Program-made: the position numbers and the translations under genes | Origin: Dasyornis broadbenti | Taxonomy: Eukaryota; Chordata; Aves; Passeriformes; Dasyornithidae | DNA: 64,000 nucleotides | Reading direction: 5' to 3' | Assembly: GCA_013397935.1 (NCBI GenBank) | Contig: VZRN01005622.1 | Coordinates: forward strand, 2,249,560 to 2,313,559 | Part shown: in pieces, positions 23,491 through 36,637 of the stretch | How the letters are laid out: each line of letters starts with the position of its first letter | Numbering within the stretch: the stretch's first letter is position 1 | Notes under the pieces: generated by a model | What the model saw: the letters and a program-made list of their open reading frames with translations, nothing else | Database searches by the model: none | What the model was told of the DNA's origin: nothing

Positions 23491-26490
23491 TGCAGAAAGG
23501 CTGCAAAGCTTGGTGTCAGCAGCTGCAGCATGGAAAGGATTTTGCCGTCATTAATTAAGGTACCGTGAGCTCACCAGGACAGAGGTGTCACACTGCTCCT
23601 GCGTGCTCTGTCTCAGCCCAACATTTGACTGTCTTCAATGGGTGTCAAGTAGAAGTGACTTTGTTAATGCTGGTTATCAAAGATAATTCTTGCTAATTTG
23701 TAAAGTGCCTCAAAGTTTGATTTGGATAGGCTTAGCTATACAGACAGGAATACAGTTTACCTGACCTTAAGACTTTGTGGCCTGAGGGGGAAAAAATGAT
23801 TATCAGGGGTTTTATTACACTGGGCTTTCTCTGTGTTGTACTTTTTTTCTGATTAAAACCATGTGTGGACATACACCAGAGATGGTGTGTTAAGCTAAAA
23901 AGTATCCGAAAGAAGAATTTATTGCACTGCACATTCCCACCCTATTACATCCCACTAATTGAAAATAATCCCTTATTTGTCATCCTCTAGCCTAGAGAGA
24001 TAATCAAGGGGAAAAAAATACCAGTGCCAGAGCTCCACCTATCAGGCAGGCACTGAGAAAACTGAATTAATGACTGTAGTACTCACCAGGGATAGATTAT
24101 CCAGCCATCTCATCAGCCCTGCTCATTGTAATGGGAATTAGCCCATTACCATAGAAGTATTTTGACTGTTTTCCCAGGACTGAAATTAAGTGAGTACACG
24201 CAAGTAGTACTGGCCAGATACATTTTATTTTTCCATAAAACAAACCTGATGATTTAGAAAATGTCTGTATAATAGGCCCACAGAAAGCCAAAGGAGTTTA
24301 ATGTTCAAGACCACTTAGAAGCAGCCTGTACAAGTTAAGTGCTCACTCTCTAGTGTACGTTAAATTATCTCTGATATTTATTACAGTGACCGTAAGCATA
24401 TTCAGCTATGGAAATCATGCTCCTGGATTTATACAAAAAATATATTTTTTATGGATGAATGCACCGCTCGAAGCCCTTAATTGAGAAGAAAACTTCAACT
24501 TAATAACTCAAAAGGGGAGAGATTGTGGCTGTGTACTCCCTTCAGGCTGCTCTCATCACTAGCACTGCTCACCCACTAGGGCAGAGACCAGGGTGTAGGC
24601 TTTATCCACACAGGTGTATCAGGAGATCATGAACTCCCCAAAGAACGAAAGTAAGTACAGCTAAGAGGACTAGTACTCAGCAAAGGTGGTGTTGTGCATT
24701 GGTGTCTTTCATGTGGTGTGGTCAAATGTTATGTATGTTGAAATTACCGATAAATAGAAACTTTATTTATATTCTAAATTATTTTCTTAATTATAAAAGG
24801 CTTCCTAGAAATGCTATCAGCCTGTACTTCCCAACCTCCCCATCCAATAAAGTATTCCTATCCATCTGGCACTCCAGAAAATGGTTTGTAGCTCTGTTTT
24901 GATAACACTTTGCTCTTTTTAGCTGTGTGTCGTGCTGAAGTGCATTTTACAACGCTGTAACTGCTCATTCCAGAGCAGCCTCACTCTAACACGGTGGCTT
25001 CTTGGCCCACAAAAGGCCTCACAAGCGAAAGCTCATTGCAGCAACAGAGCAAAATAAAATGAAAGGTGACATGTAACACCAGTCTTGCAAAGGAATGACA
25101 AAAGGCCAAGTGGGGGAAGCAGCCACCATCTAAACACACCTAGCTCTTGCCACAGAAATACAAACAAATTAGAGCAGAGTTGTTTAAAGGAGAAAAGCTG
25201 GATGAAATCAGATTCAACTGCTGCAGCTGGAGCCATTACTTACAGAAAGTGGCAATTGATTCTTTTTTTCCTCTAGGAACAACTTAATTACCATCAATTA
25301 CTTGACTGTGGGGGGAAGAAATAAGCAGCATATAGGGCAGGATTTCTGAGGGGTGGCATTATAAACCCACAGGAGTTTAGTTGGCCATTCAGCCAAACTG
25401 GGCTGCACTATTTTTCCTTGAGCTACTTGTGGGGTTTTTTCCTTGCTCTTCCCATGGTAACTTTAGGCAGGGTGTTAAAAGAGGGCAAAACAAGGCATTA
25501 TCACAACATATAAATCTGAGGTTCAGCTGTCTCTGAAGAACCGTGGAATGAATGTGCTGTCCCCTCATGTGAGCGACACAAGGGACCAAGCAATGGCCGA
25601 GCTGCTGATCAAAGGTCAGGTGAGTAACTTGAAGCACTGCCTCTCTGCCAGACTTAATGAGGGTGCATTGAATGCTACAGTCTGCTCAATTATGAGCTGT
25701 ACAGAAAGGCTGATGGAGGCAGGCTGTTCACCCTCCTGCCAAATGTAAGAACTAGGAGTCAATATGTGAGGATGGAAAGAAGCTTAAGCCAAAAAAAAAA
25801 AAAAAAGGGGGGTTTTTTAAAATGCTTGGGGAAAAAACCCCTGTGTGGAGCTTCTCCACTAAAACATGTGGGTGCCAGAAGTTTCTTTGTATGGACAAGC
25901 TCTCAGATGAGAAAGCCACTCAAAGCTGGTGTGTGTAGAACTTGCATATGGCTCTGGAAGTGCTTTATGTTTAAAACAGAGATTGGAAGAACACTAGGGG
26001 AGGAAGCATCATCTACATTCATCATGTTCGTGTTGCTCTCCTGGGCTTTTTTCTGGGCCCTTGAGGAGCAGGACTCTGGGCAGAGCCATTCCTACGTGTG
26101 TGCACAACAAAGTCAGTGCTGTTGGATGGAGACTCAGATCCAGTTGCTATTAAGGTGTGAAAAAGGGTAAAAAGTTTAAGGATTGAGAGGTTTCCTTGGG
26201 TTTTTTTGGTCTGCCAAGAGCGATTTAAAAGTAATTTGTATCAAAGTAGGGGATGCAATTTTGTTACAAACTGATTTCTCTTTCAGTGCCCAAGAGCAGT
26301 ATTTGGCAGGAGGTTACAGACAAGGGAATGCGAACTCGAACAAGTCTTTACTGAAGGTTAAGTCAAAGGCCCACAAGCAACTACAATAAATATTATGGTG
26401 CTTTACAGCTCAAGTCAAAGGAATATTTATCAGAGCTCACAAAGGAAGCCCAGTAAGAGACAAATGTGTAACACTAACCCTACACAGGAC
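23491..26490. other. Gap between converging POU1F1 and CHMP2B genes
   Basis: About 3 kb with no supported gene. It contains A runs near 25790 but no recognised transposon. Short open frames, such as 25766-26170, lack splice or homology support. Confidence 0.6.
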
Positions 26491-26494
26491 AAAG

Positions 26495-28236
26495 TCATTG
26501 TGGAATAAAAAGCCTTTTATTAGATTTTTACAAAATAACTTGTTAAAAAAAAAAATTACCCCATATTGGATATATGCAATATGTTAACTTACACATTCCT
26601 ACCCACTACCTGACAGATTCAGTTGGTCCATTATTTCTTTGAAAGAGAAAGAACACCTGAAATTCTAGGCCAAAACCCTGAGGAAGGCTCTCCTATGAAT
26701 TCTCTTTCTCTGCTCACTTCAATCTTAAACAGCAGATGGTGCAACAGCAGTAGATTCACTGAGGTTTCCTGCTACACTTTGTCTAGCACAAAAATCTCTT
26801 TATAAAGTTTGTCCCCCCCCCACTTACCCTAGTTTTGCTGTTGGGAGGTATTTTGCTATTCTCTTTTGAAAGCCAAGATGATTGTTGTTTCTTTTCAACG
26901 AGCAGCAGCACCACTAAATCAGCACTGAGGGGCAAATATCTCCAGCAGAGTCAGGGCTGAGGAATATCACATCATCTAGGAAGTTATAACCAGGAACTGC
27001 ATTCTCATTTTGTCCTCTATTTCAAGTATCAGCAGTTTCTATTCCTTAGCCCAATGCATGCTCCACTTAAAGCTCCAATTGCATTGATGCAGTTCAGAGA
27101 CCATAGAAAAACCTCCACAGAACCAGAATGCTTTTATTACAGTGTTTAGACAAGTAGTTATTTATGATCCAAAACTGTTCTCAAAACTAAGATTTAGTTT
27201 ATCAATGTGATCAGTTGCATCTTAGCAAACAATACAATTATGCACAGTTATCTTCCATTAAGAAATACTGTAAAATATATACAAATGTTGCTTCAGGCAA
27301 ATGTCCATTTTTCAAGTGCACAAGTTGCATTTCTGAATGAGTGCATTTCTCCACTTCAGCACTGAGTCCCATCAAGTGTACAGAGAGGTCTCACCAAAGC
27401 ATTTTGTGAAACCATCTTAATTTAAAGTTTACTCACCTTTCAAAGACTCATTCTGAAAGAAAATCACAAAGGTACAAGATTTATATACATAAAGGCACAG
27501 CAATTCTGTTGAAACCAGCTATGTTACAGTACAATAGAGTTCAATCAGTGCCTTTCATGCAACAAAGTTCACTAACAAATGTAATTCTTCTTCCAGAAAA
27601 ATGAACTGCACAAGGAGTGTATCCTTCCATTCTGGTAAGAAGAATACCTATTATTTAATCAGCTCAAAAGCTGCTACAGGAATTTGAAAGAAATACATAA
27701 AATGCTTTTTCTTTCTGCCTAAATTCGCTAGACTTTCAAAGTTATTTCTCATGGAAAAAAAAGTTTCCAACTAAGAGCCGAGGTGAAGTTTCATTTGTGC
27801 TAAGAGATGACAGACTAAGAATGTTTTTACAGCAATAGTTTTGTAAAACTGGTAAATATTACATAGATGCTGCCCTAGGAAGCAGCATCACCAGCCACAG
27901 AATGGCCAGTTCTAGAGATAGACCAGGAACTGATATAAGAAGAAAACTTTGAATCCAAAGGACAAATTTGGATCAGGTATAAGTGAATTTATCATTAGAA
28001 CTACACCCCTGGTTGGTCCAGAGTCAAAAAGACTCCATGTAATGCACAAAAAATGTACTTCTCTCTAAAACTGATCTAAATCATTCTCCCTTTCTCCTTC
28101 CTCCAGTACCAACTTCAAGTTGTCATTTCCGAAACTTCAGAGTTTTCCTAGAAATCAGTTGCACTGAAAGAGTATTTGCACTTTGCACATGTGTCTACAG
28201 CTGAACACTCAGAAGGCAGACTCTGAATTGGATAAG
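26495..28236 (-). other. CHMP2B: CHMP2B 3' UTR
   Basis: This follows the CHMP2B stop codon on the - strand and runs to the poly(A) signal at 26516-26521. It is AT-rich with no coding signal. A nearer signal at 27133-27138 would give a 3' UTR of about 1.1 kb. Extent is inferred from the signals. Confidence 0.5.
26504..26521. terminator. CHMP2B: Back-to-back poly(A) signals; likely CHMP2B 3' end
   Basis: AATAAAAAGCCTTTTATT holds an AATAAA on the + strand (26504-26509) and one on the - strand (26516-26521). For CHMP2B the - strand signal is followed on that strand by a GT-rich stretch (GTCCTGTGTAGGGTTAGTGT), a good downstream element, giving cleavage near 26490-26500 and a 3' UTR of about 1.7 kb. 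An alternative - strand signal is TTTATT at 27133-27138. Confidence 0.5.
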
Positions 28237-28350
28237 TTAATCCACCCCCAAGGCTTTGAGCTGGCGTTCGATCTCCTCATCCGATATGGTGGCAGTGGTC
28301 GATGCCGATGCAGATGGCAAACCTCTGGCAGCTGAGGGAGCTTTGGCCAT
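28237..28350 (-). CDS. CHMP2B: CHMP2B exon 6: linker and MIT-interacting motif
   Basis: Acceptor CTCCTACAG, then ATGGCCAAAGCT: MAKAPSAARGLPSASASTTA, TISDEEIERQLKALGVD and stop. The last 16 residues form the MIM1 helix that binds the VPS4 MIT domain. Human has one residue fewer in the low-complexity linker. Phase 0 at the acceptor. Confidence 0.96.
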   Translation of the reverse strand: MAKAPSAARGLPSASASTTATISDEEIERQLKALGVD

Positions 28351-31300
28351 CTGTAGGAGATAGAAGTTTTCTTCAGTTAGAATAATGCAGGTTACGACAA
28401 GCTGACTTTTAGAATAAACTATTTTAAAAACATAGAATATAGGGGAGAAAAAGCACATGAACTGTGCAAAAACAGCCATACCTTGCCAGAGATTTCAATT
28501 CCGATCTCATCAAGCACTTGATTAACAATATCTTGGCTTTCTTCCTCTTCATCAGAAGCATCAAAAATATCATCCAGAGTATCATTAACTTAGAAGGAAG
28601 AAAAAAAAAAAAATCCAGACTGCATTAGGCAGAAAAGGTAACTAACATGACCTAGTACCATATTTCCACCCGCCCAGAACACTGCGGTAATACCACGGTC
28701 TAAGACAGCAGCAGACAGCACCTGGATATTAGAGAGGCTTTCTTAGCTGTGCCTTGCAAAGCTTGTGAACACAGCCAGAGCAACAACAGGGTAAGGCATG
28801 GCTGCTTTTATGAAAATGTTTAGTTTCACCAACAGAGTTCAGCTGCTGTCTCTCCTCCCCCCACACTCAATTTTAACATTTCTGCAAAACATCTTCTATA
28901 GCTTCACAAAAATCCCCTTCCTCTTCTTCCTCCAAGTGCGTTGCAAAGTTGTGAACTACTTGGATAACTTGTGTGCAGTTGAGGTGTTTCCATCCTGGCC
29001 AACACTACTGGTTTGAGTCCATGCTATTCAGTATGAGCAACAAAGGGGCAGGAATTGGGATGGGGAGGAGACTGTGCGAGCAACACCAGGAAGTTTGGTA
29101 TGGGCTGACAGTGGACACATGTACCCAGGAACAAGAGATTTGCTGCTTCCCCAAGAAGTTGTTTGTGGTTAAATATAAAAAAAAGGAGATAGAACCATAT
29201 CATATCACCATGTATGCAAAGCTGACATTATCAGTACCTAAATTAAGGCATTTTTCAAGTCTCCCTACCAGTTATGCCATCAAGGCCTTGAACTGGTCTC
29301 TAACCTTCTTCCCCTCCAGTATGTTCTTTCTAGAAATATCATGAGTGTTTTGCAGGAAGGTGGGAAGAAATGGATTCTATATTTAATACCCAGAGCTTCT
29401 AAAATGTCCAAGGATCAGCCTCCCTGCTCAGATATACATTGTTGTTTGCTCTACATTTTTCCCTTTAATCTCATTAACTGTAGAAATAAACTTCAAGCAT
29501 CACTCTTTCTAGACTGGTTCTCCCTGCTAAGAGCAGCCAGCTATTCCCTGCAGTGAGGAACTTACTCATTTCTTCAGTCATTTCCATCTTCATGTTTTCC
29601 TTTTGGAAATTCTGCATAGTTTGTAGTGTCTTTTGTGGATCCATTTTCTTATTAACTGCTTGCATTGTCTATTAATATGGAAAAAACTCTTAAATCATAC
29701 AATGAGACATTAGTAAATATCAACACATTCATTAAGAAAAACCCTTTAGTCCAAATTTCACTTTCCTTGTCTCTTTACCTGCCGTAAGAACTGTAGATAA
29801 GTGACAGTTCAATAGCACAGCCTACACTTTTTAAGAAATACTGTTACCTAATACCCTAATAGACAGACTTTTAAATGTGTGCATCTTTCTTGCACCATGA
29901 CCCGCCCCTGGCCTTCTAATAGGAAAAATCCAACTGATCTGAATGAAAAGAATGGAAAACATTTCCTAACTTGAAGGCTACACACATTAAAGAAGTAAAT
30001 GGCTGCAGGTTCTTATTCAGAAAGGACCATTTATTTGAACCACCACTAGAGGTGTTTTTTCATGTTACCATTTAATGGAAAAATTACTTTTGTCTGAAAG
30101 GAAAATATCTAAGTGTTGAGGAAGTACTTGCTTAGGGTGCACCTGTGTGATGGGTGGAGATCTAGCTGTGACAGTGGAATAAACTTTACCCATTTTGCTA
30201 CAGGTGTGAAGAACTGCCTTAATGGGCACTGCTGGGGGGTGCTTCCCTCTTTCCTAAAAATCCAGTTACTGTGGGATGTCAGAATCTAAATACAGACATG
30301 AGCAATTCAAACGTAAAATTTAACCATCTTTGGGAACATAAAAGACTTGGTTAATTAAAAGAGATGGTATCAAGCTACTATAGCCACTACTGGCTTCACA
30401 GGAAACCTCCTTCATGTCTGAGTTTGTTCAAAGTGATAATGTATTATGACACTAATGCTACCTGAACTTCAAAGGCTGCGTTCATAGTCACATTATTTGA
30501 ATTTTAAAAGTTTTTATGGACTTGGAGGGTGCTGGTTCTCTAGAATTCTTTTACAAGAGTATAAATGGGCATCAAAAGTATCTGCACTGATAGAGAGTTT
30601 ATATATCTTCAGAAAACAAGGGTCAGATGCATGATTAAAATAAACAGGTAACTTAACTGCACTTCACTATGTCCAAAGTTAGTGCCATACATGCTAAAAG
30701 GTATAGTGAAAATACTCTGAAACCTTTGCATTCAGGTGTTTGCCTTGTTTGCTGAGGCAACTGATCCTATACATTTTTCACTAATTGTTTTATGAGATTA
30801 ACAATTCTTCAAGTTTCCCCCGTTGATAAGGTAAAATATTCTTTAAAAGTGACCAAAGGAATTTAAGACCTTCCTCTCCAATAATGTTACACAAACTAGT
30901 CTATAGAAGTACCTGCTGTGTTACAAAAACCAGAATTTTTCTGAATGCTGGATAATTTTTTAAAAATATTTTGAGGTTTTTTTTTCCTATTGACCTAATC
31001 TTCATAACTACTCCAGTGACACTCTGGTTTCAAGAAAGTTAATCCAAGATGCATCATAGATAAAAACATGCCACCCACGCAACAATTAAAAAGCAAGACC
31101 AACTTGTTCACATGAGCACTGTTGTTGGAATACTGAGTAAGGTGTTGAACCTGATCAGTCACACAAGTGCCCTTTGTAAATTTGCTGCAGAGCCACAACT
31201 CCAAATCGCTGGCTGGCTGGAATCTGCTCTCATGCTGTGTCTAAAAGGCACCTGACCACAAAGCCTTTGTGGTAATTCCTCTCTGCACCAAGTTGCATTG

Positions 31301-34300
31301 CAGTATTTAACTGGATTTAACTTGGACTGGGATCAAAGCCCAGCTTGGACTGCAGTGATGCATACTAATTCTGCTTCCTGCACCTCGAGCTGAACAGCCC
31401 TCCTTGCCAAAAGCCAAATCCCTCTTTATCAATTCAGGGAAAGAGGAGGAAGTTCACAACTAACTCAGAAAACTGAGATTTTTCACTCTTTTATGAGATG
31501 AGATTTGGGAGAAAACTTAATGCAATACTGTTTCCTGAGAGAGCAGAGAGAGAATGACAGAGAATTCCAGATTAGATTTTTTCAGGAACTTTAGATCCAA
31601 AGCAATAACCTATTTTTTTCAAAGACCATAAAGCTATTATGACACACTGCCTTGATTTTTAGATAGATCATGCCCTACTTTTTCCTTATAAAAACTGTGT
31701 GTGACAATGTGTACAGGCAGGGCACTGTAGCAGCAGGGTTTGGGGTTTTCATGTACTGAAAGAGTTCATTCACTGGCATTAGTTTATTTTTATCATGTAA
31801 ACATCTGACAGACGTCTAGCCCAAGAAAGTATGTAGGTGCTATGTGGCTGGACTGACTAAACAAAAATTTAATAATATAAACCCAATTACATATCCCTAC
31901 TGTATCCTCACCACCACTTGGGGCAGTGAGTGTTATCCCTGTGATTACCCAAAATAACAATTTTTACAACCATGGTGCATTTCAATATAGAAGAACATCT
32001 TGTAGTGCCTTACTTTCGCTGTAGCTGACATAGCTCCTGCCATCTTCATCTGGGAGTTCATGACCTTTGTCTGAGTGGACATGGAGGTGACTTTGGAGCT
32101 CACAGCATAGGTTCGATTCTTCTGCTTCCGCAGCTGCACCAGCTGCTTTGCCAGCACTTTGCAGGCCTCTTTGTTACCAGTCTTAGCCATTTTCTTGATT
32201 TCCAGCTCCTGTGAAAAAAGGTGCGAGATTAATTCTGCAGAATTTTCATTCGCACAAAGACTATAATTAAGCCTTAACGCTAATAATTAAATTCCAACAG
32301 TTAACTATCCTCTTGTATCTTCTAGGATGCCTTAAGTTATATAAATAGTTCCTTGCTCTTTTAACAAGGCTGTTTAGGAGAATCAATGTCATGCTGGTAT
32401 GATTTGACCACAAGGAAAAATCTCAATAAAACTGAATTATAGTGTGGTAGCACAGAATTCCCCCAAAGACATCAATTTCTGCACGATGTCACATTCACTT
32501 CTATATACCCATTCAATTCCATATCTGGATAGGGAGCCACACTTCAAAAAAAGCTCTCCAAAGTGAAGGAATTATGATGTCCACTCAGCTACTGGTGCCA
32601 TGGCCCTAATCCACTTATCTCTTACATTCAGGGGCAATCAAATGACATCACTCATGTAAGACATGGAAAGTTCATAGGTTCTTTTCAACACTTTTTCAGC
32701 TTTGATAGAACCTCACAGCCTTTTTGGGGAAGAAGCAGATGAAGTTAGATGAGCAGGAATTATAGGCTGTTTACCCTCATCGTTTAGTGGGACTTAAATC
32801 CTAATGAAAGTGGTATAATTTAACATGTGCTTATATTGTAAGAAAGACACTTCTGTCCCAGAAAACCACACCCAAACCCCAATCTGTCAATTCAAAGAGA
32901 AAGAACAATCTGTTTAGCCCAGAGGTACCAGGAAAAAGCCTGGCACAAATAAATAATCTTGCCAGCTGGGATTCTTCAAAGCATGTTTCCTGATTTGTGA
33001 CTTGGTAATGTAAACTTCGCAACTACTTTTTCCTTTACAACCTTTTTAAGGCGGTCTCACCACAGTGGCTCAGTTTTCTGTAGTCCATTTGTGTATTTTG
33101 ATTTTTACCATTGAGAAAAAGCAGCTTTTAAAGACCAGCTTTCTCCTGGATTTTTCAGGAGAATATGCCTGCTAAAGGTAAGCAATTGCTTCACGTTATG
33201 TGCGCTGGCAATCAAGAAAACTGCACTTAAAAGAAGCTATGGAAAGATAAATTCCAGGTCACCAGGACATGGAAAACAGTCACGTTTAAAGGCAGGTGTA
33301 AACTGACCCACTGCATTACCCTGACTACCAGAAAAATTCATAGTTAGGTTTATCACAGACATGGCTCTGGCACGAAATCTCCTCTGCAGGTTCATAATTT
33401 CTAAAGGCTGTGTCATACACACTATTTTTAATCCAAGAAGGTACAGAGTGGCAAAGAAGGAGCATGAGACTGTTCAAATGTTAGAGGCCTGAAATAGAAG
33501 TAAAGCTGTGCTCTATGAAAGTAGCTCACAGAAGCCACAAAAATTCCTATAACATCACCAGAATATTATTTCCTTTTTTGCTTTGTATCTAAAGTATTGT
33601 GAAGGTTGGAGGGATTAGTCTGCATCCCATAGTTTTAACAGCAAACGTTTGAAAATAAGGATTTTCTCAGTAAATTGAAAGACCTACATAACATTTATAA
33701 CCTGATTTTCAAAGCAAAATACAAACCACTGCTAAATCACTGCAGATAATCCAGCTGCAGAAATCAAACTCTATACATAGATGATTTTATTCTCAATTAA
33801 GCAGAATTTGGGTAAATTTGGGGTACATTATTTGCTTTTGAGAGGTTTGGGGCAAGTTTATTGTAGTCAAGTTATGAAAATAATCAAAATTCATACAGTC
33901 ATATCAGGTTACTGAACTGAAACAGAACTGTCTGCATACATTAAGGTATTTTTATCCATGGAATTAATATAACTGTATAACTGGGTTTTCTCAGAGTAGT
34001 ACCTTAAATTAAGGGGGGGGAAAAGGTCTTTCTAGAGAAAGTACATAATGAAATGTTTTGAGATTGACTGATAAGTCCCTGATCCTTCTTCACCTGATCT
34101 GACACTGAAAACAAATATTTATTATCCGTTGCTCCTCTCATTCCAACAGGAAATGTTAACTTTTTCAAAGATATATTTCACTGCTCCTTTCTTCTTGTCC
34201 TCAGAAATCCAACATTTCTGAAACAATTTACTGTAGTCAGTAACCAAAACTTCAGCCTGAGTATTTGTGAAAATTAAGGTTATGTCCAGAGCTGGAATAT

Positions 34301-36593
34301 TTCATACTGAAAAAATGCCTTATTTATGAGCAACCTACTGTATCTTACATGTTCAAGGCTTCCAGAAACAATTTATTTGATCTTTCAGTTGATTATTCCC
34401 ATCTCTTGGTGTTCATGCAACCTGCTGCCACGAACCACCACCTCAATAGCTGCTGAAACTGGCCGGATTCGCACAGCTTTTCCCACAGCCTGAGCATTCT
34501 TCGTGCATCAAACCCCACCATCTGGCACATCCATTTCTCCACTTCCAGTGGCACACAGGTGCAGCATTCAGCCACAGAGTGCCTGAAAGCTCACACACAG
34601 AAAGTTCTAAACAGATCTTAATTGAGGCAAACAGTCCTACCGTTATTAGCAAATTTTAGGGAAGTTCTATATGAATGAAAGTAACAACCCTATGGGGTAT
34701 TCATGACATCCTATGGTTTTGCAAGTACTCTCTCCCACTGGAAGGTCATGGTAACATGTGATAGCACTTCTTTTAATTTTTCCACCACAAGACCACTGAT
34801 TTACAAACCGTTTAGAAAAAAAACCCCTCTGAAGGATAGAGAATGCCAGGAACTGTAGGGAAAACTCAATGTGGTTTTTTCATCTAAACATATTTGAGGA
34901 TTTTCCTATGTCAAAGGCTGAGAATCGCTTTTAGACAGTAAATTTTTTCCAACACAATTTTAATAACTAAGAAGTGAAAAGGAAAAGACAACATTTTTTT
35001 AGTATTAAATTATTATGCATTGAGTTGTATCTTCAAATCTCTGCAAGTTTTCTTTTACATCAAGTGTGTGTTTGTTTGAAAGAGCAAAATAAAGTTCTCT
35101 GTCATACTTACCAGTTGTTTCTCCTGCTTTTCAAGTGCCGCTCTATCTCTGCTTATAGCCCTCTGCGTACCTCTTAACTCTCGATTTTGCTCCTTTATTA
35201 TATCTGGAAAGAAAATATTGATAACTGGGCAAAGTTTTCAATATTCCATAATCATCTGCTAAGCACCCTGCTGACATGGAGCATGTTTGACACCTCCTTT
35301 TGTTCAGTGAAGTGTCAGCATTTCACATATATAAAATATTAGCAAAATACAATTTGCTGTAGACAACATCATTGTGTCAGCAGTGTTAAAAAAAAAAAGC
35401 TATTTTACCTAGGATGTTACTTTGCACCATAACGACAGCAAGAAGCTTAACCCCACAGTAAGACATCTGTACACACACTTTCCTGCAAGCCCAGCACTAA
35501 CTCAGCAATATCACGTTCACTGCCATCCCACTGCTTTCCAACCAGCCTGGCCTACCTGCACCAGGTAGAGCACCTGAAGGAACCTGATTTATGAGATCTC
35601 AGAGCAGGTGAAAAGTTCCCAGCTCCATCAAAACAGTAAAAAAAAAATCCCAGGTGCAAGTCCTGGATCCCACACTTCTCTGTCTTTATTCTGCTCAGGG
35701 GGAGCTTCCTCTGCTCCACATCTGTGCAGCCCTTTTTCAAGTCAGATTACAGAGCAACAATGTTTGAACCTTTTAAATTGGTAGATGCTCAAGAACAGTA
35801 AAATAGGAAAGTGGAGGCCTTTAAAACAAATTTCAGTCTCCTGACAGCCGACACAGCCAGCAAAGCTTGAACACTGTTTTGTCAGTGAAACCTATCATCC
35901 TTCACAATGTACTATACATGCTTCTGCGCAATGTACTATTAAAAATTATTTACTGGTAACATCCTCTTATTAAAACAAGTATTATTTACAGTCTAGGCAC
36001 CAATCATGCTAGTTGCAACCAACTTTTGATAGGATTTACAACACGTTCTTGGGTATGATTCACCTGGGCAAAGGCAGAGCAGGAGACCTACATGTGACTC
36101 AGCATCCTCTGACCTTTGCAGAGGAAAGAAGTTATTATCTAGGAGAGATTCATCTATTCTATGTCTACACTTTGGGTGGGAGTTTAAAAGGAGCAGACTG
36201 TCACATAAACTTTGTTTAGAGCTCTTTCTTCTAATCCACAGAAGTAACATCATGGCAGGGCATTGCTATTGTACTTACAAAGTTTGAAGCAGTGAAAATC
36301 AATACATACAGGCAGAGTTACTCACAGAATTAAAGGATAAATTCTAGAATCACAGGCCAGCCTTTTCCTTTTTTAAGGCTTGGGGCAATTTTTCCACAAA
36401 CAGAAAGAAGTGTTCACAGTTTTCATCCCCAAAGTCAGAAATACAGTAAAGTATCCATTGCTGAAATTATTTCACTATTAATAGGTTTGAATCAGAAAAA
36501 ACCCTAAACCTTCAGTGGCATTTTAAGACAGAATATACACTTCCCTTCCAACCTTGTTGGAGATCTGCCCAGTTCTTGGGCAAAGAAATACAC

Positions 36594-36637
<44 letters not shown>

